From assembly GCA_023421505.1 (NCBI GenBank), contig JAEZTJ010000005.1:1-24949 (forward strand): 24,949 bases of DNA, read 5' to 3'. This DNA is from Bacillota bacterium (GTDB lineage Bacteria > Bacillota > Clostridia > Lachnospirales > Lachnospiraceae). Positions 15,773 to 22,791 of the stretch are shown here, in pieces; positions within the stretch are counted from its first letter, which is position 1, and each line of letters begins with the position of its first letter. A program made the position numbers and the translations under genes. The notes under the pieces were generated by a model. It ran no database searches and was not told the DNA's origin. It saw nothing but the letters and a program-made list of their open reading frames with translations.

Positions 15773-15868
15773 TTAAATTTTGGTATAAAAATAAGCCGCA
15801 TTGCAGCGACTCTTTCTGTTTCGATATCGAAACGATATAATAAGACTTATAAACCCAACGTCTACCAT
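15773..15868 (-). CDS. Possible 31-aa hydrophobic-basic peptide (type I toxin-like), uncertain
   Basis: The minus strand encodes MVDVGFISLIISFRYRNRKS and 11 more residues, a short hydrophobic stretch followed by basic residues. An in-frame GTG at 15886 could extend it to 37 aa. An SD-like GGCGGTGAT upstream lies in a GGTGA/TCACC inverted repeat, which could hide it. Small toxins of prophage type I systems often have this make-up and hidden ribosome sites. On the plus strand a perfect TATAAT at 15836-15841 could start an antisense RNA across the start region. The evidence is thin, and it may be noncoding leader. Confidence 0.25.
   Translation of the reverse strand: MVDVGFISLIISFRYRNRKSRCNAAYFYTKI
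15783..15811 (-). terminator. Short hairpin with T-run in the tad2 leader
   Basis: On the minus strand AGTCGC, a 6-base loop and GCGGCT form a 6-bp stem followed by TATTTTTATACC. It would stop, or attenuate, transcripts from the region upstream before they reach tad2. It also coincides with the end of the possible 31-aa ORF. Confidence 0.5.
15818..15833. promoter_or_regulatory. Perfect 16-bp palindrome, operator-like
   Basis: GTTTCGATATCGAAAC is an exact inverted repeat with no spacer. It lies next to divergent promoter-like -10 boxes, where a dimeric repressor or activator would bind. No matching second copy is obvious in the window. Confidence 0.45.
15837..15864 (-). promoter_or_regulatory. 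Candidate promoter toward tad2 and the capsid genes
   Basis: On the minus strand TAGACG (15859-15864), 16 bp of spacing and TATTAT (15837-15842) precede the palindrome at 15818-15833, which would then cover the start point. The match is moderate. On the opposite strand TATAAT overlaps the same place. Confidence 0.35.
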
Positions 15869-15897
15869 GGTGACAAGCTGGATCACCGCCTCTCAGG

Positions 15898-15933
15898 GTA
15901 TAAAAATACCACCTACCTTAAGATAGATGGCAT
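15898..15933 (-). terminator. Strong intrinsic terminator after the packaging/minor-head operon
   Basis: On the minus strand the two 13-base arms starting at ATGCCATC pair along their whole length (three G-T pairs) around a 2-base loop, and TTTTATACC follows. The hairpin begins at the base after the stop codon of the 76-aa gene. It closes the terminase-to-toxin transcript before the tad2/capsid block. Confidence 0.85.
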
Positions 15934-16164
15934 TTAAACAATCTTTTCAATATCATCAAGCTTTAAATATCTATCTTGGCTTTCACCATCTACAGTGAAT
16001 ACCAGATACTCGAAGTCAAGTTCCTCTCCATCATCGTCAAATGCAGGTTCTACACCGTAACTCATTCCCGTGATTATATCACCATTAGTAAGCTGTAATG
16101 TTGATTTTTTCTTTGCATTTGAATTTATTTCTATATCCGTAAATAAATCATGTCTTCTTACCAT
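15934..16164 (-). CDS. 76-aa acidic protein, candidate immunity protein for the MuF toxin
   Basis: A small acidic protein starting MVRRHDLFTDIEINSNAKKK and then LQLTNGDIITGMSYG, FDDDGEELDFEYLVF and YLKLDDIEKIV. The pattern LxNGDxxxG followed by short strands suggests a small beta-barrel (SH3/Sm-like). ATG at 16164 is chosen because it lies 4 bases after the toxin gene's stop, with GTGAGGAC as a weak ribosome site. The longer frame overlaps the toxin gene. No homologue is recognised. Its place, immediately after a polymorphic toxin gene and just before a terminator, is where an immunity gene is expected. It could instead be a small head protein. Confidence 0.5.
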   Translation of the reverse strand: MVRRHDLFTDIEINSNAKKKSTLQLTNGDIITGMSYGVEPAFDDDGEELDFEYLVFTVDGESQDRYLKLDDIEKIV

Positions 16165-16168
16165 GTCC

Positions 16169-17752
16169 TCACTCTCTTTCTTTAACCGGATGCGCATGAA
16201 TGCCTTTATTAGAATAATGAATTGTAAACCTAGTCGTAGGTTCATACTTACCGGTTCCCGTATTGAATACTTTCCCAATTATCTGATCTGACTGAACATA
16301 TTCGTATGGATAAGTATTTTTTGGATTTGCAAAAGCAATTTTCCCTTTACCAACGCTATTATTTATCAGTTCATTATAGTCAGTTTCTTTAAGGAATGCA
16401 CTTGCCGGTGTCTTACCAAGTCTAAGATCATCCTGTACCCTCTTCTTCCATTCTTTCGTACCAAGTAGATGTTCTCGTTGCTTATTCCACTTGATCGTAG
16501 TATTAATATTACCGTTTTTCAGGTTATGTATGAATTCTTCTTCCTTGATTTTCATTATATCACGATTTCCGGTATTTGCAAGTTTTCCATTCATTCCTAC
16601 TTTACCAAGCCCATCCATATAAACACGCTCTCTTTGTTGTGGGAGCTTCATTTCTTCTGAGAACAATCTGTACTGTCTCATGGTCTCTCTGTATTTGATC
16701 TGTGCCGCTTGAATATCATCTATAGATCCTTTTCCATCTCGTAAAAGCTTTATATCTTGCCTCTGCTTTCTCATGAGTGTTTCAAGCTGCCTCTGCCTCT
16801 GCGTAGCCTCATATGTAGTGTATTCCTTACTGTTGTAGGTTTTAGGCTTATTCTCTTCGGAATTCATCTTATCGAGCTGTTCATCTGTATAGGTTCGCTC
16901 AGATTTTCCTTCGACAAAAGGATAATATGAATGATAGCAGTTCCAACCGCAGAGCCCTGGACCGGTACCCAGACCACATATATCCTGGAGCTGCTTCATG
17001 GTATATACTCTGCCCTGCCACTCTTGATGAGAAGGTCTTGCAGAAGCATGCCAAGACACCTCATATTTGTCTGTATTAAGCTTCTTGGCATTGGTCTCAT
17101 TGATATGACTTACAACCTGGTTAACGCCCGTCATTAATGCCCTTCTTGCAGCTACCTCTACACGATTATTCCAACCGGAAGCATAATCTACTGTCCGAAT
17201 GCCACTCTTAGTCATTTCCTGTATGGACTTTTTTAGCGTTGAGTTGTAATCAAAGGTACCAGAATTAACAGCTGTTACCGCTTCGTCAAGCACCTTCTGA
17301 TAATACTGTGACATAGGTGTAAAAACTCGCTTACCGTTTAAATCAAGAGTAAACCCTAGTGATTGGGTGATATTAACCATCTGTGACTTAGTCTGTATGA
17401 TCGTGGATTGTATAAGCTGCTGCAGCGGCGAATTATCCTTGAATTGGATAAACTCTGTACCTGTTGCCTTATATAACTTTTCATCGTTGGCATATCCGGA
17501 AGCAATCACATCATCATATAACTTTTGTATTTCTACATCTGTTTTTTTTAATACCTGCTGAATCTGCTGTGTTATAAAATCACGGCTCTGTCCCATCTGC
17601 ACAAACCGGTATATTTGCCAGTCAGCTGATCTGGTGATCTCATCATTAATTTTAATTCGCCTGATGATATCCTGCATAATGGATATTTCAAGTTCCGACA
17701 TGAGCTGTTCGAGTTTTATCGGCATCTGTTCAAGTTGTGAAGGTGTAAACAA
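16169..17752 (-). CDS. MuF minor head protein fused to a polymorphic toxin type 50-like C-terminal domain
   Basis: A 527-aa protein. Residues 1-230 are the helical head-associated part (minor capsid 2 type). About residues 230-290 carry the MuF signature: SWHASARPSHQEWQGRVY, then GLGTGPGLCGWNCYHSYYPF. A linker and coiled segment (residues 300-385) follow. The last 111 residues look like a secreted toxin module: IKWNKQREHLLGTKEWKKR, a middle ETDYNELINNSVGKGKI, and RFTIHYSNKGIHAHPVKE at the end. This layout matches polymorphic toxin type 50 (Ntox50), a family known at the ends of phage MuF proteins. His428, His519 and His521 are possible active-site residues. It would be packed in the head and enter the host with DNA, or act on competitors. 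Activity is inferred. Confidence 0.8.
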   Translation of the reverse strand: MFTPSQLEQMPIKLEQLMSELEISIMQDIIRRIKINDEITRSADWQIYRFVQMGQSRDFITQQIQQVLKKTDVEIQKLYDDVIASGYANDEKLYKATGTEFIQFKDNSPLQQLIQSTIIQTKSQMVNITQSLGFTLDLNGKRVFTPMSQYYQKVLDEAVTAVNSGTFDYNSTLKKSIQEMTKSGIRTVDYASGWNNRVEVAARRALMTGVNQVVSHINETNAKKLNTDKYEVSWHASARPSHQEWQGRVYTMKQLQDICGLGTGPGLCGWNCYHSYYPFVEGKSERTYTDEQLDKMNSEENKPKTYNSKEYTTYEATQRQRQLETLMRKQRQDIKLLRDGKGSIDDIQAAQIKYRETMRQYRLFSEEMKLPQQRERVYMDGLGKVGMNGKLANTGNRDIMKIKEEEFIHNLKNGNINTTIKWNKQREHLLGTKEWKKRVQDDLRLGKTPASAFLKETDYNELINNSVGKGKIAFANPKNTYPYEYVQSDQIIGKVFNTGTGKYEPTTRFTIHYSNKGIHAHPVKERE

Positions 17753-17765
17753 TTAATCACGCTCC

Positions 17766-18050
17766 TTAACAATTGTTCCGGCAGTGAATAATGCCGTCCC
17801 TTCGGAAGTATGGAATATAATTCTTAACACCCATAGATTTCAATAATTTGTAACGTTGTTTAGGTGGAAGCCCCATGATGTAATTCCTTAAATAATCCCT
17901 TGACTTAAGTAATGTCTCTCTTACTTTTGAAACAACTTTATTCATCCATTCGTATAAAGCTTTGGCGGCTTTGATGATCTTTTCAGCTGCTTCGTTCACT
18001 ACCTTTGTGATCTTTTCAATTGCTTCTTTCTGCTCCTTTGTCAATTCCAA
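17766..18050 (-). CDS. Conserved small phage protein between portal and MuF genes
   Basis: A 94-aa protein with a TTG start preceded by GGAGGGGATAAGT. Residues 1-50 form a charged helix (EQKEAIEKITKVVNEAAEKI) and the C-terminus has KLLKSMGVKNYIPYFRRDGI ending HCRNNC. I recognise this C-terminal pattern from Firmicute phages at the same place but know no function. The two Cys and one His near the end could bind a metal. It likely joins head assembly or is a small structural protein. Confidence 0.65.
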   Translation of the reverse strand: MELTKEQKEAIEKITKVVNEAAEKIIKAAKALYEWMNKVVSKVRETLLKSRDYLRNYIMGLPPKQRYKLLKSMGVKNYIPYFRRDGIIHCRNNC

Positions 18051-18062
18051 ACTTATCCCCTC

Positions 18063-19439
18063 CTACTCTATAACATCCGCTGGCTCATTTATTTTCTTAG
18101 CTGCTGTTGCCTCGTCTTCCTTGTACCACTTCATCCGGTATTCAAGCAGTGTCATTGCTCCCATGGCAACCTCCTGCCGATCAGAAGTACGTTCCTTGTC
18201 TACATCAACAATAATGCTGTCGTCCCACTTAAAAGTCACCTTCTCAGTGCCTTTACTCTGGAAGCCTGCCAGTGCTCCGATAATACCCATAGCATATACG
18301 AGATGCTCGAGAGCATTTTGCAATGACTTCTGTGTATCAGTAACAGATTGATATGATCGCTGCTTACTGCTCTTAATCTCCTCGGCTGTCTTATCTACAT
18401 TCTGAGGATCACTGATTGTTCCATATGCCAAGCCACACTTAAACTCAATCTGTCTAAGTAAGTTATTAAGACCATTAAAGAGTGATGTATCCCTAATTGC
18501 TGGAGAAAATGTATTCATGGCCTGCTTTGTATTGATAGCTTCGTATTCAAGCGCCCTGAAAAGCCTCTCTTTACCAGTTGGTAAAATTGGATTGCCTTGT
18601 GCATCCCTCTTAAAGCAATCAATGCTTGCATCAACCGCAAGTTCAGATCCTTCATACTCCCACAGGATACGAGAATACTGTTTATCAGCTTCCTCAATAT
18701 CTCCTACAGCCCGGGAATACACAGATACCCCAAGCGGAGAGCTTTGATCTAATGTATTGGCAAGAGGTATCTTAAAGTAGGCAAATAGTGGCTTATCAAC
18801 GTTCTGGATCATGATTTCAGGTTCAAGCTCTGCCCAATCGTCGATATCAGAAAGAGATATTTCTTTCCCTAATGTATTATTGCCCTCAATGTTTTGCGTA
18901 ACAAAGGCCCTGTTCGCTATGTAATAGCCCTGGTCAGTCAGATTGTGATATTCAAGCCTTGTATAGAGCTTTTCACCGATTACCTTGGTATCAACAAATA
19001 CCGCCCCAGTAACTTCCCCTCTGCTATTGTATGAAGTAGGGAAAAAGTTATCAGCCTGTGTAATATCTACCTCGATATTCTGTCCATTGACAAAAGGCTT
19101 AAATACAATGCCACCTTTTGCACATGCATATTCCACATATGGCCTTATCCCATCAATAACAACTTGATACTGCTTATTCAAATAATCGTTGCCTTCTACT
19201 GTGCTTTCCATCTCTAAAGTAACCAAACGGGCAAATTCGGAGGCTACAGTTGATGCAATATTCATACTCTTAACCGTTGAGCTCAACCAAGGTGATCTAT
19301 TCTCATACATTTCAGTCCATTCATTAATGGCCCTGCACATCTTATCACTAATAGCTACTTCAACCTTTAATTCACTTTCTATACTGTTTCTATTAAACAC
19401 TCTCTTTATCACCTGCCTTATAAAATCAATAATGAACAT
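18063..19439 (-). CDS. Portal protein
   Basis: A 458-aa protein. ATG at 19439 follows GGAGGGGG and shares a base with the terminase stop. A longer frame into the terminase gene is not supported. It contains IDFIRQVIKRVFNR, then NRSPWLSSTVKSMNIASTVA, GITPYVEYA-like VIDGIRPYVEYACAKGG, PLANTLDQSSPLGVSVYSRA and QRSYQSVTDTQKSLQNALEH, the standard layout of SPP1/A118-type portals. It forms the ring through which DNA is packed and leaves. It directly follows the terminase. Confidence 0.92.
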   Translation of the reverse strand: MFIIDFIRQVIKRVFNRNSIESELKVEVAISDKMCRAINEWTEMYENRSPWLSSTVKSMNIASTVASEFARLVTLEMESTVEGNDYLNKQYQVVIDGIRPYVEYACAKGGIVFKPFVNGQNIEVDITQADNFFPTSYNSRGEVTGAVFVDTKVIGEKLYTRLEYHNLTDQGYYIANRAFVTQNIEGNNTLGKEISLSDIDDWAELEPEIMIQNVDKPLFAYFKIPLANTLDQSSPLGVSVYSRAVGDIEEADKQYSRILWEYEGSELAVDASIDCFKRDAQGNPILPTGKERLFRALEYEAINTKQAMNTFSPAIRDTSLFNGLNNLLRQIEFKCGLAYGTISDPQNVDKTAEEIKSSKQRSYQSVTDTQKSLQNALEHLVYAMGIIGALAGFQSKGTEKVTFKWDDSIIVDVDKERTSDRQEVAMGAMTLLEYRMKWYKEDEATAAKKINEPADVIE

Positions 19440-21376
19440 TACTGCCCCCTCCTTCTCCATACTTCTTCCATGGCATAGCGGATATCGTCTATATGATGAT
19501 TGTTCCTATCTGGATATCCACTGATAACATTGCCTTCCTTATCACGATCATACTCATAATCAAGGAATTCAGTAGCGGTATGTGGGGTTCTGGTATTGTC
19601 GATTACAATCTCTGTTAATGACTGCAGCCACTTCATTCCATACTCAACGCTGCCAGGTCCCTTGATAGCTCCACGGGCAAATAATCCGTAATCCTTATAG
19701 TCACTGATAGATTTCTCTTCTGCACTGTCACAGGTAAGCTTATCATTCGGAGTGATACCATGCTCTTCTCGGAGTATACGTGCCGTCTCGGCATTCTTGG
19801 TTTTATTTCTGTGATCTTCATCAAATATAATCAATCTGTGCTGAGCTGCGTTGTAATTCATTCTGTTAAATGCCCAAGGATCAGGGAACCAGCCCCAGTC
19901 AATACCGTTATATATCCGGTCAAATGTTGCAATCTCTTGATCAGTAATCTTCCTGATTGTCACATTATCAAATACATTACCGCCGGTACCATTAGCAACA
20001 CCCATATATTCATTCTCATAGGCAGTAGGGTTAACCTCTTTAAGGAACTCTGCTTCATCAAGGAACGGCTTACCTAACCAATGAGGCGGTACGTCTTTAT
20101 AAGTACTGTGAATTACTAACCGTGTTGTTTTCGGTATCTTAATATACTTATTTGCCCAGTTGTTTGCACTCTTAGGAGGATTGAAGGATTTAAATATATA
20201 AGCCTGTTCACCACCACGAATAACAGACTGTTCAATCTTTCTGACAGCCTCTTCACCGGTGAATTGATCTAACTCTTCTAACCATAGGATAGCAATATAT
20301 CCAAATGGTACTTTGATTGATTTAACCTTTCCCGGATCATCAGCCCCACGGAAGTATATTTTCTGGCCGGTGCTCTTTCGTGTAATCTCCAGAGGGCTGA
20401 CCGTGCAGTGAAATTCATCTTCTAGACCAAGAGCTGATATAGCCCACAATATCTGCTGATATACTGATGTTCTGAGCGTATCAGCAACCTGTCTCATTAC
20501 TACTGCATGAGTATTTTCATGCTTCATGATCAGGTCAATAACTTCAAGCGAAACAAAAGAGGACTTGGTTGATCCACGTCCTCCTGGAAATACATATTCG
20601 TTATAAAGCTGCTGTTCTATGTCATGAACAACTTTGATAAAGGCTGGTGCAATCATGGAAGCCGGGATACCAGTATACTTTGTGCCTTCTTCTGAATTGT
20701 CTGGTTCAAGTTTCTTAGTCTCGGCCTTAAGCTTCTCGATCCGTTGTTTCTGCTCCTCTGTAGCCAAATCCCAGTTCTTATGTAGGAGCTCATCATATTG
20801 CTTAATCATGGATCTGAGCTCACCCATCGCCCTGGACTGTGCCTTAAGGAACGTAGCATGTTTATCCCAGGCTTGCTGTACCTCCCACTTCTCAGACGAG
20901 CCGGTATCGCTATAACCTTCGGCTATCTTTGTAGTGGTCACATCTTCCTGATTCTTAACATACATCAGCTTCTGTGCCCGGATGATTGCCGTATATTGCA
21001 ACTGAATGTTATCCCATAGAAGGTCAAGCGGATCCGCTCGCTGAATACTCTGCATAATCTGCATTGTTTCTTCTGGTAGCCACTTACTAAAGAAGCCATG
21101 CTTCTCAGCATTCTTATTCTCAGGAGGCGCACCGCCATCATTACCAACAGCATTCTTGTTACCAGGCTGACCACCTCGGTTCCGTTTGGAACGTTCCATA
21201 TTCTTTTGGAGCGTTCCATTAAGCTGCTGTTCCCATTTATCTTTAGATTTCCATCCCCGGATTGTGCCATCCGGTAAATTTAGTTGACTTGCAATCTCAA
21301 CCAAATCTATTTTACCACCGTGGTTTTTATAAATTAAAAATGCCTGTTCTCTATCCGGATCTCGAACCTTTGGCAC
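19439..21376 (-). CDS. Fused small and large terminase (PBSX type)
   Basis: A 645-aa protein. GTG at 21376 is chosen because AGAGGTGG lies 5 bases upstream and the protein then begins MPKVRDPDREQAFLIYKNHG, the usual PBSX small-subunit start. Residues 1-60 carry a helix-turn-helix (IASQLNLPDGTIRGWKSKDK). Residues 65-100 have GGQPGNKNAVGND. The large-subunit part starts near 230, with Walker A GGRGSTKSS at 265-273, Walker B YIAILWLEELDQ at about 360-370 and nuclease motifs GIDWGWFPDPWAF and DDIRYAMEEV. It recognises, cuts and pumps phage DNA into the head. Both subunits are usually separate genes; here no stop separates them. Upstream it is preceded by a terminator with little room for a promoter. 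Confidence 0.92.
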   Translation of the reverse strand: MPKVRDPDREQAFLIYKNHGGKIDLVEIASQLNLPDGTIRGWKSKDKWEQQLNGTLQKNMERSKRNRGGQPGNKNAVGNDGGAPPENKNAEKHGFFSKWLPEETMQIMQSIQRADPLDLLWDNIQLQYTAIIRAQKLMYVKNQEDVTTTKIAEGYSDTGSSEKWEVQQAWDKHATFLKAQSRAMGELRSMIKQYDELLHKNWDLATEEQKQRIEKLKAETKKLEPDNSEEGTKYTGIPASMIAPAFIKVVHDIEQQLYNEYVFPGGRGSTKSSFVSLEVIDLIMKHENTHAVVMRQVADTLRTSVYQQILWAISALGLEDEFHCTVSPLEITRKSTGQKIYFRGADDPGKVKSIKVPFGYIAILWLEELDQFTGEEAVRKIEQSVIRGGEQAYIFKSFNPPKSANNWANKYIKIPKTTRLVIHSTYKDVPPHWLGKPFLDEAEFLKEVNPTAYENEYMGVANGTGGNVFDNVTIRKITDQEIATFDRIYNGIDWGWFPDPWAFNRMNYNAAQHRLIIFDEDHRNKTKNAETARILREEHGITPNDKLTCDSAEEKSISDYKDYGLFARGAIKGPGSVEYGMKWLQSLTEIVIDNTRTPHTATEFLDYEYDRDKEGNVISGYPDRNNHHIDDIRYAMEEVWRRRGQ

Positions 21377-21403
21377 AACCACCACCTCTCAATCGTGTTG
21401 TTT

Positions 21404-21434
21404 TGAGTATAAGAAAAGCACCCCGAAGGATGCT
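21404..21434 (-). terminator. Intrinsic terminator between the two-gene cassette and the terminase
   Basis: On the minus strand AGCATCC/GGGTGCT with a TTCG loop is followed by TTTTCTTATACTC. It ends the cassette at 21452-22469. It is almost identical to the hairpin at 93-110. Terminase expression would need read-through or antitermination, because the remaining 28 bases hold no clear promoter. Confidence 0.8.
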
Positions 21435-21451
21435 CTTTATAATGTAATACA

Positions 21452-21964
21452 CTATTTAACTAATGTTACTATAATACTGGCTATTCCTATAACTATACTG
21501 GCAACCAAACCTATCCAAAATCTATATTGTTCAATGGAGTTTTTATGAATATCATCTTTGACTTTATCAATTTTGTCATCAACTTTATCAATTTTAGAGT
21601 TTTGTGAGTCAATTAATCTTTCAATTCTATCGAGCTTTGCCTCCATGCGCTGCTCTGACTCTATAATGTGCGTCTCCAATCGTTTTTCACTATCTCTCAT
21701 ATCCTGTTTAAGCTCTGATTGATCTTTATCAACTTTACTTATATATATTTCTAATATTTTATCATTTTCCATATTGCCACCTTCTTTTTTGTTTCCTTTA
21801 AAATCATTATATGTATCCCATGTGTATTCTTGATTGTTGGTAGCATTTTTAACACTAAAAGTTTTGTCTTCTATATTTGTATTTATACGTCTTGTATTGT
21901 GATTGGCATTATATTTTATAAAATTTACTTCGCGAATATTACTCTCTTCCTCATACTTGTCCAT
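21452..21964 (-). CDS. Coiled-coil, tail-anchored membrane protein, second gene of an accessory cassette
   Basis: A 170-aa protein. ATG at 21964 follows GAGGATAACA and overlaps the stop of the upstream gene, so they are coupled. Residues 1-64 are polar and look disordered. Residues about 68-140 form a coiled coil (DQSELKQDMRDSEKRLETHI, then SKIDKVDDKIDKVKDDIHKN). Residues 146-170 are a membrane anchor (FWIGLVASIVIGIASIIVTL). A second good start, GAAGGTGGCAAT before ATG at 21772, would give a 106-aa form without the leader. The layout recalls XhlA-type or small superinfection-exclusion proteins. I do not know a function. The gene is AT-rich compared with the terminase. Confidence 0.7.
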   Translation of the reverse strand: MDKYEEESNIREVNFIKYNANHNTRRINTNIEDKTFSVKNATNNQEYTWDTYNDFKGNKKEGGNMENDKILEIYISKVDKDQSELKQDMRDSEKRLETHIIESEQRMEAKLDRIERLIDSQNSKIDKVDDKIDKVKDDIHKNSIEQYRFWIGLVASIVIGIASIIVTLVK

Positions 21965-22469
21965 TATTGTTATCCTCATCAAACTTTACTTTCGATAATG
22001 CTTCCATTAAAAAATCAAAATTAGACTTGCTGAGAGATATATCGAATGTATTATAGTCCTGTGTCACAAACCGAATATTTATTTTATTGGCTTTGCCCTT
22101 ACTAGTAATTACTTGGAATAATTCAGATGAATCAAGCGTGAAATGGTATAATCTATCAATTATACCATCAATACAATTACTAAACAAATATAATTCTTTA
22201 TTATACTCTTTCTCTATGTTATCTTCAATATTACTGAATTCTAAATCCTTGTCAATATCTCCGAGTTCATCAAATCTATCCTGAAGATCTCCCAACGTAA
22301 TTCCCATCTTAATGAGACTGTATCTATTTAAATCAGATATACAGTACGGAAAATCAATTCTGTTTAGCGAAAAATTTAAATATATAAGCGCTTCATTAAA
22401 TACATTCTTATTTCTTTTATATGCCTCATAGGTTTCTGGAAATATATTAATTAAGTTCTCACTGTACAT
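21951..22469 (-). CDS. Unknown cytosolic protein, first gene of an accessory cassette
   Basis: A 172-aa protein of unknown family, without membrane segments. It begins MYSENLINIFPETYEAYKRN and is rich in Asp, Asn, Ile and Leu. Residues 55-110 look helical (DLQDRFDELGDIDKDLEFSN, then NIEKEYNKELYLFSN). The rest is mixed, with ELFQVITSKGKANKINIRFV and FDISLSKSNFDFLMEALSKV, which reads like alternating beta strands and a final helix. ATG follows GGGGGAG by 8 bases. A consensus promoter lies 32 bases upstream. Coupled to a membrane protein gene, it is a candidate sensor or partner in host takeover, exclusion or defence. This is inference. Confidence 0.65.
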   Translation of the reverse strand: MYSENLINIFPETYEAYKRNKNVFNEALIYLNFSLNRIDFPYCISDLNRYSLIKMGITLGDLQDRFDELGDIDKDLEFSNIEDNIEKEYNKELYLFSNCIDGIIDRLYHFTLDSSELFQVITSKGKANKINIRFVTQDYNTFDISLSKSNFDFLMEALSKVKFDEDNNNGQV

Positions 22470-22500
22470 ATATATTCTCCCCCAGTAATTTTATTCTGTT

Positions 22501-22529
22501 ATTATATACCAATTGCATATTTTCTGCAA
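22501..22529 (-). promoter_or_regulatory. Sigma-A-type promoter of the two-gene accessory cassette
   Basis: On the minus strand TTGCAG (22524-22529), exactly 17 bp and TATAAT (22501-22506) precede the gene at 21951-22469. This separates the cassette from late phage control. Confidence 0.75.
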
Positions 22530-22567
22530 TACTAAAAAGGCACTCAGCGTCAGCTCTGAATGCCTTT
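22530..22567 (-). terminator. Intrinsic terminator downstream of the tRNA-like gene
   Basis: On the minus strand 12-bp arms beginning AAAGGCATTCAG and ending CTGAGTGCCTTT pair with one T-G, around an 8-base loop, and TTTTT follows. It ends the upstream tRNA transcript just before the next promoter. Confidence 0.85.
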
Positions 22568-22605
22568 ATCAAGGGGAGTATAAGTCCCTCGGGGGAGTGA
22601 GGGAG

Positions 22606-22683
22606 CGGAACCGGCAGGAGTCGAACCTGCATACACTGTACCTGTTATGCGCGCCAGTGCTCTGCCTATTGAGCTACGGTTCC
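22606..22683 (-). tRNA. tRNA-like gene with abnormal anticodon arm
   Basis: The minus strand has a perfect acceptor stem (GGAACCG/CGGTTCC), TA linker, D arm GCTC-AATAGGCA-GAGC, and T arm GCAGG-TTCGACT-CCTGC, with discriminator G. CCA is not encoded. The segment between D and T arms is 28 bases, about 5 longer than usual. The standard register gives stem CTGGC/ACAGG with only three of five pairs and a loop GCGCATA that lacks U33, so the anticodon (GCA in that register) is not credible. It may be a degenerate, rearranged or non-canonical tRNA. I cannot name the amino acid. Confidence 0.6.
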
Positions 22684-22687
22684 ATAT

Positions 22688-22718
22688 CGGCCACCGACCT
22701 TATTCAGACCGGCGGCCG
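22688..22718. other. GC-rich hairpin upstream of the tRNA-like gene
   Basis: CGGCCACCG and CGGCGGCCG pair over 9 bp (extendable by two G-T pairs) around a 13-base loop. The stem is far more GC-rich than its surroundings. In the minus-strand transcript it forms a 5-prime leader structure of the tRNA. It lacks a T-run on either side and so is not a typical terminator. Confidence 0.5.
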
Positions 22719-22762
22719 TCAGGAGGTCACAATTTCATGCAACCTTCCTGCTTATACATTAA

Positions 22763-22791
22763 CATATATGTTGTATATCATACTATATCAA
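22763..22791 (-). promoter_or_regulatory. Candidate promoter for the tRNA-like gene
   Basis: On the minus strand TTGATA (22786-22791), 17 bp and TATATG (22763-22768) lie upstream of the hairpin and tRNA. A second -10-like TATAAG is at 22751-22756. The -10 area overlaps a perfect 12-bp palindrome AACATATATGTT at 22761-22772. Confidence 0.4.

Noticed and set aside
22606..22683. tRNA-like gene as the phage attachment site
   Set aside because: It lies inside the phage between late regulator and terminase genes and no integrase or repeated tRNA end is in the window.
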